Of a stretch of DNA of 27,652 nucleotides, positions 15,601 through 20,900 are shown piece by piece. The stretch lies in the NCBI GenBank assembly GCA_902464965.1, contig CABQLI010000020.1, forward strand, positions 1 to 27,652, read 5' to 3'. Position 1 is the first letter of the stretch; each line of letters begins with the position of its first letter. This stretch comes from an uncultured Collinsella sp. GTDB taxonomy: Bacteria; Actinomycetota; Coriobacteriia; Coriobacteriales; Coriobacteriaceae. A model generated the notes under the pieces. The model did not search any database. It was not told the origin of the DNA and saw only the letters and a list, made by a program, of their open reading frames with translations. The position numbers and the translations under genes are program-made.

Positions 15601-16176
15601 GCGGGCACGCATCAGGTGCTCGTCCATCGACTTAATCTTTTTGAGCGCACGCTCCTTGCGGCGCTTGTGCTTGGATATGCCGGCGGCCTCCTCGATGAGG
15701 GCGCGGCGCTCCTCGGGGCGGCTCTGCAAAATGACGTCGAGCTTGCCCTGGCTGATGATGGAATGCGTATCCTTGCCCAGGCCCGAATCGTGCAGGATAT
15801 CCTGAATGTCCATCAGGCGGCACGGACTCGAGTTGATGAGGTACTCGCTTTCGCCCGAGCGATACATGCGACGAGTGATAGCGACCTCGTCAAAATCGAC
15901 GGGCAACATATGGTCCGAGTTATCGAGCACCAGTGTGACCTCAGCGACACCCACCGGCTTGCGCGCTGACGAGCCCGAGAAGATGACATCCTCCATGGCC
16001 TGGCCGCGCAACTGCTTGGCGCTCTGCTCGCCCAGGACCCACAGGATGGAGTCGGAGATGTTCGATTTTCCCGAGCCGTTGGGACCGACGATGACGGTCA
16101 GGCCCGGCTCAAACGTCATATGGGCGCGGTCGGCAAACGACTTGAACCCCTTGAGCGTAAGGGACTTGAGATACAC
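12640..16176 (-). CDS. smc: Chromosome segregation protein SMC
   Basis: Condensin ATPase that organises and segregates the chromosome with ScpA/ScpB. The 1178 aa have the full SMC layout: N-terminal head with Walker A GPNGSGKSN (31-39), coiled coil with KHKRRKERALKKI, a hinge at about 510-650, a returning coiled coil, and a C-terminal head with the signature LMSGGEKSLTALALLFA and Walker B VPFYVLDEVEAALDD. The coils are rich in Ala, Glu and Arg. The start is GTG 16176, after GAGGAA with a 2-nt gap; this fits the conserved MYLKSLTLKGFKSFAD beginning. Its stop overlaps the ftsY ATG by one base, and it lies 10 nt behind rnc. Confidence 0.97.
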   Translation of the reverse strand: MYLKSLTLKGFKSFADRAHMTFEPGLTVIVGPNGSGKSNISDSILWVLGEQSAKQLRGQAMEDVIFSGSSARKPVGVAEVTLVLDNSDHMLPVDFDEVAITRRMYRSGESEYLINSSPCRLMDIQDILHDSGLGKDTHSIISQGKLDVILQSRPEERRALIEEAAGISKHKRRKERALKKIKSMDEHLMRARDINKEIARQLRPLERQVDRARKYKELSSRANELTQMLAVDELRSLQSQWNDLESRSKEGAAELELAQYRLGEKERELEKLQVMLEEKGLFVGDLGEQRRHMQDVVGRINSDMRLLEEKGHNMVSRLSDMRGQISSSEHQRRRVVEELEDARAQLEEVTGARMQAQDDVDAAGPAAAQLHERRVALDNQISQLTREQRDVQRVTDNAALELAKVKDSLSNAEVEDNMYASRLEQIDEQLEEVTASLESRRDRAEELDGALDQARQAQIDAREATEVARAALKDLRNRESEARNKLSEVRSELASQKKLDARMADSSPLVSRLMGAMGDDVSGRLGDVLEAPRELEGLVEQLLAGDIDALLFDDAATLERAGRAALDQKKASGEALLVGRGVSGSAAAKGAAGSRLVDRLSVRSGYGPVVEALLGGYYVVDDLAAALAAPVVDGVTYVTPDGARVSCGGLVRVGLDAGEASGALERKRRIRELEGLEPDLAAVFEHVSDQVVEANAAVEEARAAEGDAAGEIARLEGERRSLLSEIGRLEQSANNAEVERVRISKRREQAAEAVRAARPRVDELTRSRDEARAQASDLGLQIAEANDELDRVRRDDSEAAGKLADAKVRLAQTSERLRSLKGRVPDLEHRLEGIDRRIRGTRQASRSLELLRLRVDPMHERYSALLERASDWAARLRDQASLEEADSASLKKTIEDAKAEVARAKERVDAATATQNEFKVARGKLEVQVEAAIKAITADGTTVLEEALMLPAPTDRDAAERELNQLVRQINNLGPVNQVAMEEYEQLKRRADYIEEQLADLESARKALTKITVAIDRKMRKAFLVTFEKVDANFREIFAMLFPGGQAHLEMTDPEHPAETGIEVVAQPRGKRITKMMLMSGGEKSLTALALLFAVYRTRTVPFYVLDEVEAALDDANLSKLIGALDVLRSDTQLLVISHQRRTMEDADVLYGVSMQADGVSRVVSQKLDRETGKVVNA

Positions 16177-16186
16177 GGTTCCTCGC

Positions 16187-16912
16187 TTACACGTGCTTCT
16201 TGTTCAGAATCACGCCGTTGGTGGTGTAACCCATGCGGTCGAGCGCTTCAAGCGCGGCAGCTCCCTCGGCTTCCTTCTTTGAGGAGCCGGAGCCGCGACC
16301 CTGGCGAATACCATCGATCAAAACCACAGCGGTAAAGGTGGGCGCATGCGCCGGGCCCTCGGAGCCAACGAGCTTGTACGCCGGGGGCTCGTGACCGTCG
16401 GCTTGCACGCACTCCTGCAAAAACGACTTGGGGTTCGCAGGATGCTCGGCACGCTCGGAAGCCAAATGCGGCTTAAGCGTACGGTGAATGAACTCCGCCG
16501 CAACGTCCCAGCCGGCATCCAGGTACAGCGCGCCCACGAGCGACTCATAGACGTTCTCGAGGGCCGAATGCAGGCCGCGCGCACCGGTACCGGTCTCGGA
16601 GGCACCAAAGATAATGATGTCGTCGATGCCCAACTCGTGAGAAACCTCGGATAGCGTGGCGCCCGAGACGAGCGACACCTTCAAGCGAGTGAGCTTGCCC
16701 TCGTCAAACTCGGGATAGGACTCAAACAGGGAGCGTGCGACCACAGCGCCCAAAATGGAATCGCCCAAGAACTCAAGGCGCTCATAGCTGGCAGAAACCG
16801 GCTGGCCCTCGACTGCCGAGGGATGCGTAAGGGCCGCGCGCAGCAGCACCTTATTGTTGAACTCGTGGCCCAGGATTTCCTGGGCGCGCGTAAGTCGTTC
16901 GGATAAAGCCAA
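16187..16912 (-). CDS. rnc: Ribonuclease III
   Basis: Cleaves double-stranded RNA in rRNA precursors and mRNAs as a dimer. Signature ERLEFLGDS (44-52) supplies Glu47 and Asp51; the second half-site reads ALENVYESLVGALYLD with Glu123 present but Asn120 where family members usually have the catalytic Asp (E. coli Asp114). The C-terminal double-stranded-RNA-binding domain is seen in PKSFLQECVQADGHEPPAYKLV and GSGSSKKEAEGAAALEAL. Length 241 aa is normal. The start is TTG 16912: AAGGAGG, lying inside the last codons of acpP, is 8 nt upstream, and no better start exists. Gap to acpP is 3 nt. Confidence 0.95.
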   Translation of the reverse strand: MALSERLTRAQEILGHEFNNKVLLRAALTHPSAVEGQPVSASYERLEFLGDSILGAVVARSLFESYPEFDEGKLTRLKVSLVSGATLSEVSHELGIDDIIIFGASETGTGARGLHSALENVYESLVGALYLDAGWDVAAEFIHRTLKPHLASERAEHPANPKSFLQECVQADGHEPPAYKLVGSEGPAHAPTFTAVVLIDGIRQGRGSGSSKKEAEGAAALEALDRMGYTTNGVILNKKHV

Positions 16913-16915
16913 GAC

Positions 16916-17158
16916 TTAGGCCTCCTTGGCAGCTTCGATAGCGTCGACGGCGTCGGCGACAGAGTTGAGCGAGAGCAGGGTCTCGTCATCGATCTCGAGG
17001 TTGAACTCGTCCTCGATAGCCGTAACCAGCTGCAGGCGCTCGAGCGAGTTGGCATCGAGGTCGTCAAAGGTGGTCTCCTCGCTAATTTCGGCAACATCGA
17101 CGCCCAGAACGTCAGCAGCGACCTCGGCGATCTTGTCGAAGATTTCGGAGCGGTCCAT
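16916..17158 (-). CDS. acpP: Acyl carrier protein
   Basis: Carries growing acyl chains on a phosphopantetheine arm in fatty-acid synthesis. The 80-residue acidic protein has the modification site Ser38 in FDDLDANSLERLQLV (usual DSL reads NSL) and the family flow IEDEFNLEIDDETLLSLNSVADAVDAI. The ATG at 17158 follows AGAGGA by 6 nt; a longer frame upstream is not coding. It heads the acpP-rnc-smc-ftsY-ffh run and is separated from plsX by a 124-nt leader with a candidate promoter and a 22-bp palindrome. Its last codons double as the ribosome binding site of rnc. Confidence 0.96.
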   Translation of the reverse strand: MDRSEIFDKIAEVAADVLGVDVAEISEETTFDDLDANSLERLQLVTAIEDEFNLEIDDETLLSLNSVADAVDAIEAAKEA

Positions 17159-17194
17159 AGCGCTTCCTCTCATAGTACATGAATACCAAAAGAA

Positions 17195-17216
17195 TGGTAC
17201 CGCCCGGGCGGTACCA
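17195..17216. promoter_or_regulatory. Perfect 22-bp palindrome in the acpP leader
   Basis: TGGTACCGCCC (17195-17205) followed immediately by its reverse complement (17206-17216). It lies about 8 bp downstream of the predicted acpP start site and 37 bp before the ATG. It could be a repressor operator or, as RNA, a hairpin; TTCTTTT follows it on the minus strand, so weak termination is also possible. Confidence 0.65.
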
Positions 17217-17229
17217 AGACACGGTTCTG

Positions 17230-17235
17230 ATTCTA
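17230..17235 (-). promoter_or_regulatory. Putative -10 of the acpP promoter
   Basis: Minus strand TAGAAT (17235-17230); the -35 is weak. The predicted start near 17223 places the 22-bp palindrome in the initially transcribed region. Confidence 0.35.
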
Positions 17236-17282
17236 CCCCACGACGTGCGCCGCGAAGCACATAACAGCGCTCTAACTCGCTC

Positions 17283-18302
17283 TTACAAAACGATACTGTC
17301 CATAGAGTTGGCGACATTCTCGACCAGCCCGGCGCGCACGGCTTCGGCCGCCGCGAGCGTACCGTTTTTGACAGCCTCGACCGAGGTGGCGCCATGGCCG
17401 ATCAGGACCACGCCGCGCAGGCCCAGAAGAATCGCGCCGCCCTTGGCGTCGCCAGAGAGCTTGGCCTTAATCTCGCGCATCTGCTTTTTGATGAGCAGCG
17501 CGGCGATCTTGGTGCCGAGCGAGGCCATAAAGGCGCCCTTGAGCTCCTGCAGCAAAAACTTGGCAGCGCCCTCGGTAGCTTTGAGAGCGATATTACCCGA
17601 CATGCCATCGGCAACGACGACATCGAAGTTACCTGAGGTGAGGTCGGTGCCCTCGCAGTTACCAACAAAGCCGGGAACGGCGGCCTTCATAGCAGGGAAA
17701 CAGGCCTTGGTAAAGTTGGAGCCCTTCTCATCCTCGGTGCCATTGGCAAGCAGGCCCACGCGAGGATGCTCGATGCCCAGGACGACGCGGGCATAGGCGC
17801 TACCCATCTGGGCAAAACGCACCATGTCATCGACCTCCACATCGGGGTTGGCACCCATGTCGCACAGCACCGTCAGACCGCCGGCGCGATTGGGCAGCGC
17901 ATTGGTCAGACAGGGGCGCACCGGCTGCTTCTTGCCTTCGGCCTGATACCTAAACGGCGTCACATAGGCGGTGGCGGCGGCGGTCATGGCACCGGTGGAG
18001 CCGGCGGAGAAGAACGCATCCGCGTTGCCCTTCTTAATGGCGCGGCAAGAAAGCACGATCGACGACTTACGCTTGGTCATCACGGCGCGAATGGGATCGT
18101 CATCCATGGCGATAACGTCAGGCGCCTCAAGGGCCTCAACACGTGCATGGGAAGCTGCAAAGGGATTGACGATTTCGGCGGGACCAGCTGCCAAGACCTC
18201 GATATCGGGATCGGCGGCAAGCGCAGCTTCGATACCATCGAGAACAACCTGAGGTTTCTCGTCTCCGCCCACAACGTCTACACAAACGCGAACGTTACTC
18301 AT
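17283..18302 (-). CDS. plsX: Phosphate acyltransferase PlsX
   Basis: Makes acyl-phosphate from acyl-ACP and phosphate, the donor for PlsY in phospholipid synthesis; peripheral membrane enzyme. The 339 aa fit the family: VRVCVDVVGGDEKPQVVLDGI, SSIVLSCRAIKKGNADAFFSAGSTGAMTAAA, LCDMGANPDVEVDDMVRFAQMGSAYARVVLGI, VGLLANGTEDEKG, VADGMSGNIALKATEGAAKF. The ATG at 18302 is chosen because AAGGAG is 7 nt upstream; the ATG two codons earlier would sit directly against that site. Usual partners are present: rpmF and yceD upstream, acpP downstream. A terminator-like hairpin in the 87-nt gap after rpmF may tune its level. Confidence 0.96.
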   Translation of the reverse strand: MSNVRVCVDVVGGDEKPQVVLDGIEAALAADPDIEVLAAGPAEIVNPFAASHARVEALEAPDVIAMDDDPIRAVMTKRKSSIVLSCRAIKKGNADAFFSAGSTGAMTAAATAYVTPFRYQAEGKKQPVRPCLTNALPNRAGGLTVLCDMGANPDVEVDDMVRFAQMGSAYARVVLGIEHPRVGLLANGTEDEKGSNFTKACFPAMKAAVPGFVGNCEGTDLTSGNFDVVVADGMSGNIALKATEGAAKFLLQELKGAFMASLGTKIAALLIKKQMREIKAKLSGDAKGGAILLGLRGVVLIGHGATSVEAVKNGTLAAAEAVRAGLVENVANSMDSIVL

Positions 18303-18319
18303 ATACATGCTCCTTATAC

Positions 18320-18348
18320 AAAAATGGCCGACTCATTGAGCCGGCCAT
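18320..18348 (-). terminator. Intrinsic terminator between rpmF and plsX
   Basis: Minus strand ATGGCCGGCTC (18348-18338) / GAGTCGGCCAT (18334-18324), 11 bp with one G-U pair and a 3-nt loop, then four T (18323-18320). The plsX ribosome binding site follows within 10 nt, so plsX probably depends on partial read-through. Confidence 0.75.
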
Positions 18349-18389
18349 TGTGGTTCCATTTGGAACGGCATCGCATCCAGAGTATACCG

Positions 18390-18569
18390 TTACTCGGTAA
18401 CGATAACCTCGCGGTCCTTGTAGAAACCGCAGCTGGGGCACACGTGGTGCGGAAGCTTGACAGCGCCGCAACGGGGGCACGTGGACTGAGCCGCAGACGA
18501 GATCTTCATGTTGGCGGAACGACGGGTGTGAGTGCGGATACGACCCTGCTTTTGTTTAGGTACGGGCAT
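18390..18569 (-). CDS. rpmF: 50S ribosomal protein L32
   Basis: Small protein of the large ribosomal subunit, 59 aa: MPVPKQKQGRIRTHTRRSAN at the N-terminus, then four cysteines in CPRCGAVKLPHHVCPSCG (Cys31, 34, 44, 47) forming a zinc ribbon. This is the zinc-binding (C+) form; a zinc-free paralogue is not in the window. The ATG at 18569 follows AAGGAAGG. It lies in the conserved yceD-rpmF-plsX order, 64 nt after yceD, with a possible internal promoter in between. Confidence 0.97.
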   Translation of the reverse strand: MPVPKQKQGRIRTHTRRSANMKISSAAQSTCPRCGAVKLPHHVCPSCGFYKDREVIVTE

Positions 18570-18619
18570 AGTGACCTTCCTTATGAACTATCCAGTGTGG
18601 CGATTACGCGCAAGTAGCG

Positions 18620-18628
18620 ATACTACCA
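18620..18628 (-). promoter_or_regulatory. Possible extended -10 promoter for rpmF-plsX
   Basis: Minus strand TGGTAGTAT (18628-18620) in the 64-nt gap after yceD. No clear -35. Suggests rpmF can be transcribed separately from yceD. Confidence 0.3.
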
Positions 18629-18633
18629 CAGTT

Positions 18634-19188
18634 TTACTCATCAAGCTTGAGATTCTTCAATGCTGCAAATGGATTTTCCGTGGCAGCGGCCCATTCTGCC
18701 TCTGCCTGGGCGGCGCAATCGCATTGCTCGACGTTGAGATTGCAACCGCATGTGGGGCACAGACCGCGGCAATCGGGCTTGCAGAGCACCACAAACGGCG
18801 TGTCCATGACGACCGCGTCGTTGATGGGCTCACCCAGATCGACGATGCGGTCCTCACACAGGAGCTCGTAGCCGTCCTCGTAGGCCTCGGGATCCTCGGG
18901 CTCCTCAAAGAGGTAGAACTCCTCGATCTCGCCGGCGATATCAAACGAGGCGGGCTCCAGGCAACGGTCGCACTCGCCGGTGGCGTGCGCGCGGACCATG
19001 CCCGTGAGCAAGACACCGGTACCGGCATTGGTAAAGACAACGTCGTAGTCGATGCCGTCCTGAAGCTGGTACTCCTTCTCGCCCACCGTGTAGGTGGCGA
19101 CATCGACCTTACCGGTCAGCGGATACGAATCTCCAGGAAACTCGAGCTGCTCGGAAAGATCGACGGTAACGCTCGGAAACTCAGCCAT
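18634..19188 (-). CDS. yceD: YceD family protein (DUF177)
   Basis: A 184-residue protein of the YceD/DUF177 family, which is typically encoded beside rpmF and is implicated by others in 23S rRNA accumulation; the exact role is not settled. Visible: GECDRCLEP (Cys73, Cys76), an acidic middle, a late cysteine cluster PDCRGLCPTCGCNLN (Cys140, 144, 147, 149) with CDC (156, 158), and the C-terminal NPFAALKNLKL typical of the family. The cysteines suggest zinc. The ATG at 19188 overlaps the stop of the preceding gene (TAATG), which implies translational coupling because no strong ribosome site precedes it. Confidence 0.88.
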   Translation of the reverse strand: MAEFPSVTVDLSEQLEFPGDSYPLTGKVDVATYTVGEKEYQLQDGIDYDVVFTNAGTGVLLTGMVRAHATGECDRCLEPASFDIAGEIEEFYLFEEPEDPEAYEDGYELLCEDRIVDLGEPINDAVVMDTPFVVLCKPDCRGLCPTCGCNLNVEQCDCAAQAEAEWAAATENPFAALKNLKLDE

Positions 19189-19685
19189 TACCACTGACCA
19201 TTCTGTTGGGCGGCACCCTCGTTGAGCTGCTGACGGCAACGGGTAACGGTGCCAGTCAGGCTCTTGAGGTTCTCCTCCAGGTGCGTAAAGACCTGCTCCG
19301 CGTAGTCCTCGGCAGCATAACGCGTCTCGCGCTCGTACTGCTGGGCACGATCGCGGATGTCGTCGGCCTGCTGCTGCGCAAGGCGGACGATCTCCTGCTC
19401 ACCGGCAATGGTGAGGGCCTGCTGCTGAGCGTCGGCGATGATGGAATCAGCCTGAGCGGCGGCGGAAGCCATAAGCTCCTCGCGCTCCTTAAGGATACGG
19501 CGGGACTTCTGCCACTCCTCGGGATAGCTCATGCGGATCTCGTCGAGAATATTGAAGAACACGTCGGCGTCGATGACCTTGAACTGAGCGTTCTTGCCGA
19601 AAGGCGGCTTGGCTTCCTCGATCAGCCCTTCGAGCTCATCGACCAAGCTGACGATCCTATCGCCAGGAAAATTCTCGCCCGGCAT
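19188..19685 (-). CDS. Coiled-coil protein resembling ATP synthase subunit b / DivIVA-like proteins
   Basis: A 165-residue soluble protein with no transmembrane segment. After a short N-terminal part (IVSLVDELEGLIEEAKPPFGKNAQFKVIDADVFFNILDEIR) comes a long charged helix rich in Ala, Gln and Glu (about residues 62-160) with repeated QADSIIADAQQQA, AQQQADDIRDRAQQ stretches. Such proteins are often annotated as F0 subunit b-like because of the helix, but there are no ATP synthase genes here and no membrane anchor; the N-terminal part is closer in style to DivIVA-type cell-pole or scaffold proteins. Function unknown. The ATG at 19685 is fixed by AAAGGAG 5 nt upstream. The position between coaD and yceD suggests an envelope or lipid link. 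Confidence 0.75.
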   Translation of the reverse strand: MPGENFPGDRIVSLVDELEGLIEEAKPPFGKNAQFKVIDADVFFNILDEIRMSYPEEWQKSRRILKEREELMASAAAQADSIIADAQQQALTIAGEQEIVRLAQQQADDIRDRAQQYERETRYAAEDYAEQVFTHLEENLKSLTGTVTRCRQQLNEGAAQQNGQW

Positions 19686-19720
19686 CCGGTCTCCTTTCAT
19701 AGGTAACATATCATCGTGCT

Positions 19721-19729
19721 AGTTTACCA
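19721..19729 (-). promoter_or_regulatory. Possible extended -10 upstream of the coiled-coil gene
   Basis: Minus strand TGGTAAACT (19729-19721), 35 nt before the start codon. A T run (19749-19744) lies just after the coaD stop, but I see no convincing hairpin before it. Confidence 0.35.
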
Positions 19730-19753
19730 CATGCCACCAGGCAATAAAAAACG

Positions 19754-20251
19754 TCACGAAAAGCGATGTCTGAGCGCTTCGACCACGTTGGACGGGACAA
19801 ACGTCGATACATCGCTGCCGAGCGAGGCAATCTGGCGAACGACCGAGCTCGAGATGTAACCGTACTGCGGAGCACTCATGACAAAGATGGACTCCAGCTC
19901 GCTATCCAAGCGATAATTGAGGTCGGCCTGCTGCAGCTCATACTCAAAGTCGGTCATCGCGCGCAGGCCCTTGACCACGGCCCCCGCCCCCTGCTCACGA
20001 GCGAAGTCGACCAAGAGGCCGGTAAAGGGCAGGACTTCGACGCCGTCGATATTACCGAGCGCCTCGCGGGCCAGCGCCACGCGCTCATCGAGCATAAACG
20101 TGGTGCCCACACCGTTTTTACCCTGCGACTCTGCAACAGCGACGATCACACTGGGAAAGATGCGGCGGGCGCGGCGGATCACATCGATATGGCCAAACGT
20201 GATGGGATCGAAGGTGCCCGGGACGATCACGCGGTTGATGGTGTCATTCAT
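19754..20251 (-). CDS. coaD: Phosphopantetheine adenylyltransferase
   Basis: Fourth step of coenzyme A synthesis: joins 4'-phosphopantetheine with ATP to make dephospho-CoA. The 165 aa contain the nucleotidyltransferase (T/H)xGH motif in VPGTFDPITFGHIDVI (Thr18, Gly20, His21), then VVKGLRAMTDFEYELQQADLN and the C-terminal ISSSVVRQIASLG. The ATG at 20251 follows AGGAGG and overlaps the end of rsmD by 8 nt; rsmD-coaD pairing is very common. CoA supports the acyl chemistry of plsX and acpP a little further along the strand. Confidence 0.96.
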   Translation of the reverse strand: MNDTINRVIVPGTFDPITFGHIDVIRRARRIFPSVIVAVAESQGKNGVGTTFMLDERVALAREALGNIDGVEVLPFTGLLVDFAREQGAGAVVKGLRAMTDFEYELQQADLNYRLDSELESIFVMSAPQYGYISSSVVRQIASLGSDVSTFVPSNVVEALRHRFS

Positions 20252-20900
20252 GGGCGTCCTCCTGAAACGTCGTGGCATCGTTGTTATCGGCATCGGTGAC
20301 GGCACTATCGTCCTCACCGTCGTCATCGCCGACCCAACGAAGCAGGTCGACCGAGGTAATGCCGTAGCGCTTCTCACGTACAGTCTCAAAGCCTGCCGGA
20401 TGCGCGCCCGCATCGGCGGAGGCATGCTCAAACAGGGCATAAGCGCCAGGCGCAAGCAGACCCTGCTGAGCCAGGTTCTGCAGCATTTCCTCGACCGGCT
20501 CGGCACCAAAAGCATAGGGCGGGTCGAGCAGGACCAAATCAAAGGGGCCGCCCGGTACACGACCGCGCGAGGCACTTGCCAGCATGTCGCCCGTGACCAC
20601 ACGCCAACGCGCACGGTCACGGCAGAGCGACTCGATATTCTTGGTAATGAGCCGCGCGGCGTTGCGATCGATCTCAAACGTCGTGAGCGAGCGGGCCCCA
20701 CGAGAGAGCATCTCTAACCCTAAGGCACCGGAGCCGCCAAAGGCGTCCAGCACACGAACCTCGTCCAAATCGAAATCGAATGCCGACATGACCATAGATG
20801 CGCACGCCTCGCGCACGCGATCAGTCGTGGGGCGGGTGACATCGCGACCACGGGGCTCCTCGATCTTACGACCGCGCCATTCGCCGCCGATGATTCTCAT
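20244..20900 (-). CDS. rsmD: 16S rRNA (guanine966-N2)-methyltransferase RsmD
   Basis: Methylates G966 of 16S rRNA using S-adenosylmethionine. The 218 aa begin MRIIGGEWRGRKI, with the cofactor motif LDAFGGSGALGLEML (51-65), the acidic motif TTFEID and the catalytic DPPY (126-129). The C-terminus has an extra acidic tail (about residues 192-218, DDDGEDDSAVTDADNND) not needed for the fold. The ATG at 20900 overlaps the recG stop (ATGA), and the end overlaps coaD, making a tightly coupled recG-rsmD-coaD run. Confidence 0.93.
   Translation of the reverse strand: MRIIGGEWRGRKIEEPRGRDVTRPTTDRVREACASMVMSAFDFDLDEVRVLDAFGGSGALGLEMLSRGARSLTTFEIDRNAARLITKNIESLCRDRARWRVVTGDMLASASRGRVPGGPFDLVLLDPPYAFGAEPVEEMLQNLAQQGLLAPGAYALFEHASADAGAHPAGFETVREKRYGITSVDLLRWVGDDDGEDDSAVTDADNNDATTFQEDAHE

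Noticed and set aside
12679..15969. Very long open frame on the plus strand opposite smc (about 1,100 codons), with similar long frames opposite ftsH (2812-5010) and ffh (10158-11720).
   Set aside because: They are antisense to clear genes, have no ribosome sites or recognisable domains, and arise from strong third-position GC bias that removes stop codons.
19188..19685. ATP synthase subunit b.
   Set aside because: There is no N-terminal membrane helix and no other ATP synthase gene; the likeness is only to a long charged helix.
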